The position numbers and the translations under genes are program-made. From assembly GCF_013359695.1 (NCBI RefSeq), contig NZ_JABFMU010000052.1, positions 1-44,900 on the forward strand: a stretch of DNA of 44,900 nt. The letters run 5' to 3'. The DNA is from Pseudomonas sp. C2B4 (GTDB lineage Bacteria > Pseudomonadota > Gammaproteobacteria > Pseudomonadales > Pseudomonadaceae). The notes beneath the pieces were generated by a model. The model saw nothing but the letters and a program-made list of their open reading frames with translations. It did not search any database and had not been told where the DNA came from. The number at the start of each line of letters is the position of its first letter. The stretch's first letter is position 1. This document shows, one piece after another, positions 31,710 through 40,073 of the stretch.

Positions 31710-33572
31710 ATGTTGAGCAGTACCGCCATCTCTACCCTGCATCTCTCTACCTCGTTAAGCAGGCGTTTTACCCCTTGCCTGCTGGCTGTCGGCGTCGCTC
31801 TGGCGACCTTCGCCTGCCCACCGGCGTACGCCGCGACTTTCGAGGTCAATGAGGACTGGTCGCTGACCACCAACACCACCTTGACCTACGGTCAGAGCTG
31901 GGCGTTGCGCAACCCGGATCCGGGCATGCTGTACGCCCCGGATGCCAGGAGCATCGGCAAGAACGGCAAGGGCATCGACACCAACGGTGACGACGGCCGG
32001 CTGAACTTCTCCAAGCACGACACTATCTCCCAGGTCTACAAGGGCTTGACCGAGTTCGACCTGAACGATGGCAACCAGGGCGCCTTCATTCGCTTCAAGT
32101 ACTGGTATGACCATGCTCTGGACAGCGGCAACGGCGATTTCAAGAAGTTCGACGACTCCGGCTGGCCGGACATGGCGAAGTTCCAGGGCTTCGAGACCCT
32201 GGACGCCTATGTCTGGAAAAACTTCGACGTGGGCGACCATCCGCTAAGCGTCAAGGTCGGCAAGCAGGTGCTGAGCTGGGGTGAAGCACTGTTCTTCCAG
32301 AACGGCATCAACGCCATCAACCCGCTGGACGTGTCGGCGTTCAACCGTCCGGGTGTCGAGCTCAAGGAAGGGCAGTTGCCGGTCGAGATGGTCTCGTTCA
32401 ACTTCGGCTTGAACGACACCCTGAGCCTGGAAGGTTTTTATCAATACAACTTCCGGCCTTCGGTGCTGGACGGTTGCGGCACCTTTTTCCAGTCCGCCGA
32501 CTTTGCACCGGAAGGCTGCGGCCCGATCGTTGCCGGCCTGACCGGCGACAAGACCACGGCGACCGCTCTACAAGCCGGCACCTTCGTGCCGCGCGGCCAG
32601 ACCGATTACGCCCATGACGGCGGCCAGTACGGTCTGGCCTTGCGCAAGGTTATCGAGAGCCTGAACGATGCCGAGCTGGGCCTGTACTACGCCAACTACG
32701 CCAGCCGTTTCGCCTCGTTCAACGGTACGGCGGTCAGCCGGCCGATTTCCGGGGCGGGCGGTTCGCTGTCGAACATCTCGACGGCCAGTTACAACTCGGT
32801 CTACCCCGAAGACATCCGACTGTTTGGTGTGAGCCTCAGCGGCGTAGTCGGCAGCACGGCAGTGTTCGGTGAGTTGAGCTACCGGCCCAACCAGCCATTG
32901 GGTTTCAACGGCAACGACACCATTCAGTTCCTGTTGCGCAGCCCCAACACGCCGTTCACCAACCCGGGCGTCACCCCGGCTCTGGGGGCGCCGATCGAAG
33001 GCTACAAGCGCATGCCGGTATCGCAGTTCTCGCTGGGTGCCACCGACAGCGTGTCCAACGTATTGGGCGCGAGCAAGTTTTCCTGGGCCGCCGAGGGCGC
33101 GGTCAACCACATCAGTGACCTGGGTAACGAGCGCTTCGGCCGCAGCGGTGCCTATGGCCGAAGCGAGTTGACCACCACGTCGTTCAACCCGGCGGTGCCG
33201 GCCAGCTTCTGCGTCACGCCGGGCACGGCCAACCTCAACGCCGGCCAGATCGCCAACCTCAACGCCGACAACTGCAACGACAACCGCGGCTTCTACACCG
33301 ATTGGTCCTGGGGCTACCGCCTGCGCGGCGCCCTGGCCTACGAAGGCATCCTGCCGTCGACCGTCGTCACGCCCAGCATCAACTTTCGCCATGACGTGAA
33401 CGGGTATGGCCCCAATTTCCAGGAAGGACAGAAAGCAGTGGGTCTCTCGCTGCTGTTTGAGTACCGCACCAATTACTCGTTGGAGTTCAACTACAACGAT
33501 TTCTTCGGCGGTGACTTCAGCACTCTCAACGACCGCGACTTTGCATCGGTCAACCTTAAGGTGAGCTTCTGA
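31710..33572 (+). CDS. DUF1302-family outer-membrane-like protein
   Basis: A 620-residue exported protein. A long signal peptide ends near AYAA, about residue 42. The protein is beta-rich, with many alternating aromatic strands, and ends in VNLKVSF; a terminal Phe is the classical mark of an outer-membrane beta-barrel. DUF1302 proteins commonly precede DUF1329 genes in catabolic clusters for lipids, steroids and hydrocarbons; their mechanism is not established. The start at 31710 has AAAGGTG; GTG at 31701 is the other option. It ends one base into the next gene. Confidence 0.82.
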   Translation: MLSSTAISTLHLSTSLSRRFTPCLLAVGVALATFACPPAYAATFEVNEDWSLTTNTTLTYGQSWALRNPDPGMLYAPDARSIGKNGKGIDTNGDDGRLNFSKHDTISQVYKGLTEFDLNDGNQGAFIRFKYWYDHALDSGNGDFKKFDDSGWPDMAKFQGFETLDAYVWKNFDVGDHPLSVKVGKQVLSWGEALFFQNGINAINPLDVSAFNRPGVELKEGQLPVEMVSFNFGLNDTLSLEGFYQYNFRPSVLDGCGTFFQSADFAPEGCGPIVAGLTGDKTTATALQAGTFVPRGQTDYAHDGGQYGLALRKVIESLNDAELGLYYANYASRFASFNGTAVSRPISGAGGSLSNISTASYNSVYPEDIRLFGVSLSGVVGSTAVFGELSYRPNQPLGFNGNDTIQFLLRSPNTPFTNPGVTPALGAPIEGYKRMPVSQFSLGATDSVSNVLGASKFSWAAEGAVNHISDLGNERFGRSGAYGRSELTTTSFNPAVPASFCVTPGTANLNAGQIANLNADNCNDNRGFYTDWSWGYRLRGALAYEGILPSTVVTPSINFRHDVNGYGPNFQEGQKAVGLSLLFEYRTNYSLEFNYNDFFGGDFSTLNDRDFASVNLKVSF

Positions 33573-34930
33573 TGAACATGAAACTGAAAAGACTGCCCCT
33601 CGTACTGACCGTCCTGGCTTCGGCATGCCTGAGCACATCGCTGTACGCCAAGAACACTGACACTTCAAAGCTGGGCACGACCCTCAATGCCATGGGCGGC
33701 GAGCGTGCCGCCAACGCTGACGGCACTATCCCGGCCTGGGACGGCGGACTTAAGCCGGGCAGCCTGAGCGCCAGTGCCAATGGCGACTACACCGATCCTT
33801 TTGCCAGCGAAAAACCGCTGATGGTGATCACCTCGGCGAACGCCGGCCAATACGAAAAGCTGCTGACGCCGGGGCAGGTGGCGATGCTCAAGCGTTTCCC
33901 TGCGACGTACAAGATCAATGTCTACCCGTCGCACCGCACCACGCACATGCCAGACACCATCAATGCCGCCACTCGCGACAATGCCGGCAAGGTAACGCTG
34001 GCCGACAATGGCTACGGCATCATCGGCTACAACACCGGCGTGCCGTTCCCGATGCCGACCGAACCTTTGGAAATCATGTGGAACCACCTGGCGCGTTATA
34101 TCGGTAGCTCGGTGCAGCGTGAGATGGCCTCGGCCACCGTCGAGGACAGCGGCGCCAGTACCCTGGTGACCTATGAGCAGAGCGTGCATTTCCGCTCGGC
34201 GGTCAGCGATCTGCAACCGGAAGAAAACGCTCTGTACTTCAGCATGATCCGCGCCTTGAGCCCGTCGCGCGTGGCCGGTGAGATCACCATGGTCCATGAG
34301 CCGGTCAACCAGGTCGCCGAACCGCGCGGTGCCTGGCAGTACATTCCCGGCCAGCGTCGAGTGCGTCGTGCGCCGACCGTGGCCTACGACAACAGTGCCC
34401 GCTACAGCTACGGCCAATTGACCTCCGATGGCGTGGGTGGCTTCAACGGCGCCCCGGACCGCTACGACTGGAAGTTGATCGGCAAGCAGGAACGCCTGAT
34501 CCCGTACAACAGCTACAAGCTGGCGAGCAAGTCGCTGAAGTACGCCGACCTGCTGAAAAAGAACAGCCTCGACCCGCAATACGTACGTTACGAGAAGCAC
34601 CGCGTCTGGGTGATCGAAGCGACCCTCAAGCCCGATGCCCGCCACGTCTACGGCAAGCGTCGTTTCTACATCGACGAGGACAACTGGCAGATCGCAAGCT
34701 CGGAGATGTATGACAGCCGCGGCGAACTGTGGCGCATGTACGAAAGCTACCCGATCCAGCTGCCGGATGTGGATGTGCCGTTCCAGGCGATGGAAGCCAC
34801 CTATGACTTCATTTCGGGCCGCTACTCCACCAACTACATGACCAATGAGAGCCAGCAGAAGATGGTCTTCAACCAGTTGGCTTCGAAAGAAAACTACAGC
34901 CCGGCAGCGCTGCGCCGCTACGGCAAGTAA
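33572..34930 (+). CDS. DUF1329-family periplasmic protein (LolA/LolB-like fold), copy 1
   Basis: A 452-residue exported protein with a signal peptide ending near LYAK (residues 1-29). DUF1329 is predicted to adopt a LolA/LolB-like beta-sheet fold that handles lipids or hydrophobic molecules in the periplasm. Its start overlaps the DUF1302 stop by one base (TGATG), indicating coupled expression. Copy 2 is encoded on the opposite strand at 37043-38416 and shares the TLxxMGGxxAANADGxIPAW motif and the repeated YKI-x-VYP-THR segment. Confidence 0.84.
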   Translation: MNMKLKRLPLVLTVLASACLSTSLYAKNTDTSKLGTTLNAMGGERAANADGTIPAWDGGLKPGSLSASANGDYTDPFASEKPLMVITSANAGQYEKLLTPGQVAMLKRFPATYKINVYPSHRTTHMPDTINAATRDNAGKVTLADNGYGIIGYNTGVPFPMPTEPLEIMWNHLARYIGSSVQREMASATVEDSGASTLVTYEQSVHFRSAVSDLQPEENALYFSMIRALSPSRVAGEITMVHEPVNQVAEPRGAWQYIPGQRRVRRAPTVAYDNSARYSYGQLTSDGVGGFNGAPDRYDWKLIGKQERLIPYNSYKLASKSLKYADLLKKNSLDPQYVRYEKHRVWVIEATLKPDARHVYGKRRFYIDEDNWQIASSEMYDSRGELWRMYESYPIQLPDVDVPFQAMEATYDFISGRYSTNYMTNESQQKMVFNQLASKENYSPAALRRYGK

Positions 34931-34958
34931 TTCGCCGATTCACGACGCTGTGCCCTTT

Positions 34959-34984
34959 ACCGCTGCTTCGGCAGCGGTTTTTTT
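34959..34984 (+). terminator. Rho-independent terminator after DUF1329
   Basis: ACCGCTGC-TTCG-GCAGCGGT is a perfect 8-bp stem with a stable TTCG loop, followed by TTTTTT. It lies 29 bases after the DUF1329 stop, so the catabolic operon probably ends here and the next gene has its own promoter. Confidence 0.9.
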
Positions 34985-35048
34985 AGCGTCGCAGGCGCCT
35001 CGCAGACTCCTTCGAATTTTTTTGGCCCGATCGGGCCGGGATTTGCTC

Positions 35049-36068
35049 ATGCTCGTCGCAAGCCTTCGTTCTCCCTTCAACCTGCTTGCGGGCCTCGCTG
35101 GCAGTCTCGCAGTGGCCGCTTTCGCCCTTTGGCTCGCCGCTGCGCCGATGCTTCACGGCAGTGGTCTTGGCGCACTGACACTGGCCATGCTGATCGGCCT
35201 GGCGCTGGGTAATCTGACGCCAAACATCGTCCACTACGCGCTGGCCAGTGGCGTGCAGTTGTGCAAGCAATCAGTGCTGCGCGTCGGCGTCGCGCTCTAT
35301 GGCTTTCGCCTCACCGTGCAACAGGTGCAGGCGCTGGGCGTGCAGGCCTTCGTCATCGATGTGCTGTTGATCCTGTCCACACTGGCCCTGGCCATCTGGC
35401 TGGGTGTTCGCGTCCTGCGCATGGATCGCGGCACAGCCCTCCTGATCGGCGCCGGTCACGCGATTTGCGGTGCTGCGGCGATCCTCGCCAGCGCCGGAGT
35501 GGTGCGGGCACGCAACGACCAGGTCGCCATTGCCATTGCCTGCATCGTGCTATTCGGCACCTTCGGCATGCTGGCCTATCCGTGGGTGTTCAGCCTTGCG
35601 CCGGGGTTGCTGGGCGACAGCCACGCCTTTGGCGTCTTCACCGGCGCCACCCTGCATGAAGTCGCCCAGGTCGTGGCCGCCGGCCAGGCCATGAACCCGC
35701 AGGCTGCCGAGGCGGCCATCGTTGCCAAGCTCATCCGCGTCTTGCTGCTGGCACCGGTATTGATCGGCATCGGGCTGTGGTGGTCGCGGGGAAGAACCGG
35801 CCATGAAGCCACGGCGTCGGTCAAGGTGCCGGTGTTCGTGCTGGGCTTTGTGATCTGCATGTCGATCAATTCCTGGATGCCGCTGACGCAGGGTGTCCGG
35901 CAGATGGTCGTCGGCCTGGATGATCTGCTCCTGGCTTCGGCCATGGGCGCGCTGGGGTTCAGCACCCGTCTGCAGGACCTGCGCAAGGCGGGTATCAAAC
36001 CGTTGATCCTGGCGTTCGTGCTGACGGCGCAGCTCATCGTAGTCGGTGGTGTCCTTGCGTTGTTGTGA
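35049..36068 (+). CDS. YeiH-family putative sulfate exporter (UPF0324), copy 1
   Basis: A 339-residue membrane protein with about 10 helices. It has the family's LRVGVALYGFRLT, GAGHAICGAAAI and FGVFTGATLHEVAQVVAAG segments. YeiH proteins are annotated as putative sulfate exporters; relatives appear in taurine and sulfonate degradation loci, where they may release sulfite or sulfate. It lies downstream of a terminator, so it is probably expressed on its own or with the next gene. The start at 35049 is judged from the family; no strong ribosome site is visible. Copy 2 is at 38539-39588. Confidence 0.83.
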   Translation: MLVASLRSPFNLLAGLAGSLAVAAFALWLAAAPMLHGSGLGALTLAMLIGLALGNLTPNIVHYALASGVQLCKQSVLRVGVALYGFRLTVQQVQALGVQAFVIDVLLILSTLALAIWLGVRVLRMDRGTALLIGAGHAICGAAAILASAGVVRARNDQVAIAIACIVLFGTFGMLAYPWVFSLAPGLLGDSHAFGVFTGATLHEVAQVVAAGQAMNPQAAEAAIVAKLIRVLLLAPVLIGIGLWWSRGRTGHEATASVKVPVFVLGFVICMSINSWMPLTQGVRQMVVGLDDLLLASAMGALGFSTRLQDLRKAGIKPLILAFVLTAQLIVVGGVLALL

Positions 36069-36110
36069 CTGGACTCGGTCGGAAGACGCGAATTCAAAGA
36101 GGGAAGGGTT

Positions 36111-36974
36111 GTGAACCGTCGTTTATCCACGCTGATTGGTAGAAGTCGCAAGCTGGACGGTGGGGTGATGTTCGGTCATACGCCCAGGCAGGTCTGGGCC
36201 GACTGGATGAGGCCCGACCATCACAATCGGGTGCAGCTTGCTTCACGGGCATTGCTGGTCCAGCAAGGGGACAGGAACATCCTGGTGCTGGCGGGAGCGG
36301 ATGCATTGCTCGCGCCACCACCCCGGACCTGCACCTGCCAGAAACATGCCCCCGGCCTGCTGGAAAGCCTGGCGCAACAGGGGCTGGCGGAGGGTGACAT
36401 CCATGCGGTGGTGCTCACTCATCTGCAGGCGCAACTGAGCCCGGAACTCCGTGCGGCGATTGACGATGGCGATACCCCGCGGCTGTTGTTTCCCGCCGCG
36501 CGGTACATCATCGGGGAGCGTCACTGGCTTCGTGCCCGTCACAACCATCCCCATGACCGTGCTCTGTTCGTCCGGCAGATCGTGCACAGGCTCGAAGGCA
36601 CTGACCGACTGATACTGCTCCAAGGAGGGCGCTGCAAGGAACTGGGTGACGGCTGGCGGTTCCACTTCAGCGATGGCTACACGCCCGGCCAATTGATCCC
36701 GGAAATCGCAATGCCGGCAGGTCCGGTGATTTTTGCCGGCGACCTCATTCCCGGTACCCACTGGCTGAACCTGGAGGTCACCACTGCCAACGACCGCAAC
36801 CCGGAAGGGCTCATCGGGGAAAAGGAGCGCTTGCTCGATTACCTGGTGGCGTGCGGTGGCCGCCTGTTCTTTTCCAGCGATGCCGACATTGCGATGGTCA
36901 AGGTGATGCGTGACCGACAGGCGCGTTACGTGCCGTTTGATACGTACGCGACGCTCAATCGATTCGAGTCTTGA
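36111..36974 (+). CDS. Metallo-beta-lactamase-fold protein with lost metal ligands
   Basis: A 287-residue protein of the MBL superfamily by its fold marks (KLDGGVMFG, VVLTHL, FAGDLIPGTH). The metal motif HxHxDH is HLQAQL here: H104 remains, but the second His is Q106, the Asp Q108 and the last His L109. The later His of HTPG is Y190 (DGYTPGQ). D211 is kept. With at least four ligands gone it is probably not a metal-dependent hydrolase. GTG start, with GAGGGAAGG upstream. It lies 42 bases after the YeiH gene and may be coexpressed with it. Confidence 0.8.
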   Translation: MNRRLSTLIGRSRKLDGGVMFGHTPRQVWADWMRPDHHNRVQLASRALLVQQGDRNILVLAGADALLAPPPRTCTCQKHAPGLLESLAQQGLAEGDIHAVVLTHLQAQLSPELRAAIDDGDTPRLLFPAARYIIGERHWLRARHNHPHDRALFVRQIVHRLEGTDRLILLQGGRCKELGDGWRFHFSDGYTPGQLIPEIAMPAGPVIFAGDLIPGTHWLNLEVTTANDRNPEGLIGEKERLLDYLVACGGRLFFSSDADIAMVKVMRDRQARYVPFDTYATLNRFES

Positions 36975-36985
36975 TTGGCTCATTT

Positions 36986-37008
36986 AAAAAGGCGGCTGTC
37001 TAGCCGCC
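36986..37008 (-). terminator. Rho-independent terminator after the minus-strand DUF1329 gene
   Basis: GGCGGCT-GTCT-AGCCGCC is a perfect 7-bp stem. On the minus strand it is followed by TTTTT (AAAAA at 36986-36990 on the plus strand). It therefore ends the run of genes from 43660 to 37043. It lies between convergent genes and may also work on the plus strand, without a T-tract there. Confidence 0.85.
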
Positions 37009-37042
37009 CAAAAACAACACCCCATGCAGCTAATTCACGGCA

Positions 37043-38416
37043 TCAACGGATGCCCGCCTGGCGCAACGCGGCCGGGGTGTAATTGTTTGCCGACGCTACG
37101 GCGCCGAATTCAATGCTGCGCTTCTCTTCGTTTTTCAGGCCCAGTACCGAATAGCGGCCGGACTGCAGGTCATAGAGGGCTTCAGCGGTATAGCCAGGCA
37201 CTTGCTTGTGGTAGTACTGCTGGGCATGCCCTTCACCCACGCGCCACAGTTGGCCGCGCCCGTCGTAATGGTCCACTTCTGCCAGTTGCCAGGTGTCTTC
37301 ATCGAAGTACATGTGTCGTGTCGCGTAGATGTGACGTTCGCCTGGCTTGACCTTGGCCACCACCTCCCAGACACGGTGCAGTTCGTAGCGGGTCAGGTCC
37401 TGATTGATGTGCCCGGCCTTGAGGATGTCGGCGTACTTGAGGTTCGGTGAGTCGAGCTTGTAGCTGTTGTAGGGGATGTACAGTTCCTTTTTCCCGACCA
37501 GTTCCCAGGTGTACCGGTCAGGGGCGCCGTTGAACATGTCGTAGTTGTCCGTCGTGGCCAGGCCATCGGCGGCAGTGGCCGGGCCGTCATAGGCAACCTG
37601 CGGCGCGCGGCGCACGCGGCGCTGTCCGGCGTTGTACAGCCAGGCATCACGGGGTTCCTTGACCTGGTCGATGGTTTCGTGAATCAGCAACACGTTACCG
37701 GCCAGCCGGGCCGGTCCGGTCACGCGCTGGAGGAAGTAGAACAGGATGTTCTCGGCCTTGCTCTTGTCCAGGTCAGGCAGCTCACGCGGGTAGGAGATCT
37801 CGTCCTCCAGTTGGATCATGCTGAAGGCCCCGTCCGTTTGCGGTTGGACGCGGGTGGCCAGGCGGTTGACGTTGCCGCCGCGATAACGAGTCATGTGGTT
37901 CCACAGCACTTCGATGCCATTTTTGGGCACAGGGAACGCGTAGTAACGGCTATCGGAAAAACCGGTCAGTCCGTTGCCGCCATCCACCTCTTCAGTCTTC
38001 ACCGCACTGGTCTTGATGACCGAATAGATGTCTGCGGGTACCGCTGCGGTGCGATGGGTGGGGTAGACCGGAATTTTGTAGCTCTGCGGGTACCGTTTGA
38101 ACATCGCCAGTTGGCCTGCGGACAGCTTGTCCTTGTATTTTTCGGCCGTGTCCGCCGTGATGACGAACAAGGGCTTTTCGTTGGCAAAGGGGTCGCTCAA
38201 GAAGCCTTTGCTGTCCACGGAGCCGGCGGTTGTGGGCAGTCCTCCGGTCCAGGCGGGAATGCTGCCATCAGCGTTCGCGGCTTTGACGCCACCCATTGGC
38301 GTCAGTGTCGTGCCCAGCTTTGCGGCCTCCTCGGGAGAGACCTTGGCCATGACGGCCGTGGCCAGAAGCGAAAGCGCCAGGACGCCGGATTGCACGAGTA
38401 TTTTTGTTGTTTTCAT
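37043..38416 (-). CDS. DUF1329-family periplasmic protein, copy 2
   Basis: A 457-residue exported protein with a signal peptide ending near VMAK (1-25). It shares with copy 1 LGTTLTPMGGVKAANADGSI, the PAW-x-GGL region, and the segment KEPRDAWLYNAGQRRVRRAP. It is 122 bases downstream of the minus-strand YeiH gene and is followed by a terminator, so it closes that operon. No DUF1302 partner gene is seen beside this copy. The start at 38416 follows GAGAGC; the frame extends to 38455. Confidence 0.84.
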   Translation of the reverse strand: MKTTKILVQSGVLALSLLATAVMAKVSPEEAAKLGTTLTPMGGVKAANADGSIPAWTGGLPTTAGSVDSKGFLSDPFANEKPLFVITADTAEKYKDKLSAGQLAMFKRYPQSYKIPVYPTHRTAAVPADIYSVIKTSAVKTEEVDGGNGLTGFSDSRYYAFPVPKNGIEVLWNHMTRYRGGNVNRLATRVQPQTDGAFSMIQLEDEISYPRELPDLDKSKAENILFYFLQRVTGPARLAGNVLLIHETIDQVKEPRDAWLYNAGQRRVRRAPQVAYDGPATAADGLATTDNYDMFNGAPDRYTWELVGKKELYIPYNSYKLDSPNLKYADILKAGHINQDLTRYELHRVWEVVAKVKPGERHIYATRHMYFDEDTWQLAEVDHYDGRGQLWRVGEGHAQQYYHKQVPGYTAEALYDLQSGRYSVLGLKNEEKRSIEFGAVASANNYTPAALRQAGIR

Positions 38417-38538
38417 GTCGTTGCTCTCAAGTTGTGGAACCGCGTGGGAATGCACACCCGCGCGAGCGCAACAGCGTCGCGATCGATGGGGGTGCTGTGT
38501 GGGTACTGCCGAAGAATCAGGTGCAGGGCTGGGTCAAT

Positions 38539-39588
38539 TCATCGCCCCAGAAAAAGCAGGCCTATCACCAGTGCTGCGAGAAACAGCGTCTCGCCCACCA
38601 GTAAGGCGATCGGGCGCCAGCCGACTGAAGCGAGTTTTTGCAGCGAAGTTTTCAACCCCAGGGCGGCGATGGCGATCACCAGGCAACCACGGGACGTTTC
38701 ACTCATTGCGCCGGTCAGAGAGGGGGGCAGAAAACCGCTGCTGTTGACTGCGACCAGGCAGATGAAAGCCACCAGGAATCCCGGGATCAGCGGTATCCGC
38801 CGCCCGCTGTCCGCTTGTGCGCCTTGCTGTCGGCGAAACAGCCAGGCCACCACGACGACGGCGGGCACCAGCAGTGCCACTCGCAGCAGCTTCACAACGG
38901 TGGCGATATCGCCGGTGGCCGGAGAAATCATGTAGCCGGCGCCGACCACCTGCGCCACGTCATGAATGGTGCCACCCAGAAAGATCCCGGTCTGTTCAGG
39001 TGACAGGCCCAGCAGTTTGCTGATGATGGGATAGGTGATCATCGCCACGGTCGAGAGCCCGGTGACACCCACTACCGTCAGCAACGTATCGCGCTCACTG
39101 TGCTCATGCCTGGGCAACACAGCGGAAATCGCGAGGGCCGCCGACGCGCCGCAAATGGCGACGGCGCCACCGGTCAGTACGCCGAAGTCGGCACGCACGT
39201 TCAGCAGGCGAGCGCTTATCCAGCCGACGGAAATGGTCGCAGTGACTGCAAACACGGCGGCCAGGACCGTTTCCCAACCCAGCGATCCGATTTGTTCGAG
39301 GGTGATACGCGCCCCCAGCAGGGCCACGCCGATGCGCAGAATCGTCCGTGAGGTGAACTCGATGCCCGGAAGGCAGCGGCTGTCCTCGCTCAGAAAATGG
39401 CAAGCCATACCGAAAAGCAGGGCGTACAGCAGCGTGGGACCGCCGTAATGATCGGCGATGAAAGCCGAGGCCATGGCGATCGCCAGGCTGACCATCAAGC
39501 CGGGACCGAGGGTCTGCAGGCGAGCCAGCAGTTTCCGGGGAGCACTGGCAGGAGCGGCGTAAGGCGCGTCTTTGATCATGGGCGACAT
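38539..39588 (-). CDS. YeiH-family putative sulfate exporter (UPF0324), copy 2
   Basis: A protein of about 349 residues with about ten membrane helices and the family segments LRIGVALLGARIT, GGAVAICGASAALAIS and GIFLGGTIHDVAQVVGAG. It differs enough from copy 1 to be an old duplicate. Start: ATG at 39588, with an alternative ATG at 39579 that has a slightly better upstream ACGAG. It lies 46 bases after the GFA gene, on the same strand as the SsuD-like monooxygenase operon, where sulfite or sulfate export would make sense. Confidence 0.83.
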   Translation of the reverse strand: MSPMIKDAPYAAPASAPRKLLARLQTLGPGLMVSLAIAMASAFIADHYGGPTLLYALLFGMACHFLSEDSRCLPGIEFTSRTILRIGVALLGARITLEQIGSLGWETVLAAVFAVTATISVGWISARLLNVRADFGVLTGGAVAICGASAALAISAVLPRHEHSERDTLLTVVGVTGLSTVAMITYPIISKLLGLSPEQTGIFLGGTIHDVAQVVGAGYMISPATGDIATVVKLLRVALLVPAVVVVAWLFRRQQGAQADSGRRIPLIPGFLVAFICLVAVNSSGFLPPSLTGAMSETSRGCLVIAIAALGLKTSLQKLASVGWRPIALLVGETLFLAALVIGLLFLGR

Positions 39589-39634
39589 CTCGTGTTCGAC
39601 CGGCTTCGACAGGGCTCGGCCGGGTCCTGGTGTT

Positions 39635-40048
39635 TCACTCGGTGGGAGCCTGCTCGAAGCACGGCAGTGAGCGGTCGATGACCACCCAGGGCTGTGCCGA
39701 CGCGCACCACAGGTGCAGATTCGGCGGGGTGTTGGCCGGCTCGGCCAGGGTGCCGGCCTTGACCGCCAGCACGCCGGGCATTGCCGTGATTTCGGAGTAC
39801 AGCGCCGAGCCACAGCGGGTGCAGAAATAGCGCCGCACTGGCAGGCCGCTACCGCCGGCCTTGGCGTAGCAACCCAGACCTGCGCCCTGGACCAGGAAGC
39901 CTTCGGCCTGCACCAGCAGGTTGACCGAGAAGGCGCTGCCGGTCTGCTTCTGGCAGTCGCTGCAATGGCATACCGCTGTGGACAGCGGGTTGAGGTGGCT
40001 GGAGTAGTGGATGCCGCCGCACAGGCAGCTCCCTTTGATCATGTTCAT
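39635..40048 (-). CDS. GFA-family (glutathione-dependent formaldehyde-activating-like) protein
   Basis: A 137-residue zinc protein. The family cysteines are C8-x-C10, C27-x-C29-x2-C32 and C76-x2-C79. Gfa proteins bind glutathione and are annotated as adding formaldehyde to it; this enzymatic role is disputed for many members. In an operon with a sulfonate-type monooxygenase it may handle an aldehyde product, but that is inference. The start is ATG at 40048 (40042 possible). Confidence 0.82.
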   Translation of the reverse strand: MNMIKGSCLCGGIHYSSHLNPLSTAVCHCSDCQKQTGSAFSVNLLVQAEGFLVQGAGLGCYAKAGGSGLPVRRYFCTRCGSALYSEITAMPGVLAVKAGTLAEPANTPPNLHLWCASAQPWVVIDRSLPCFEQAPTE

Positions 40049-40073
40049 AAGTGTTCTCTTCAGTTGGGAGGGG

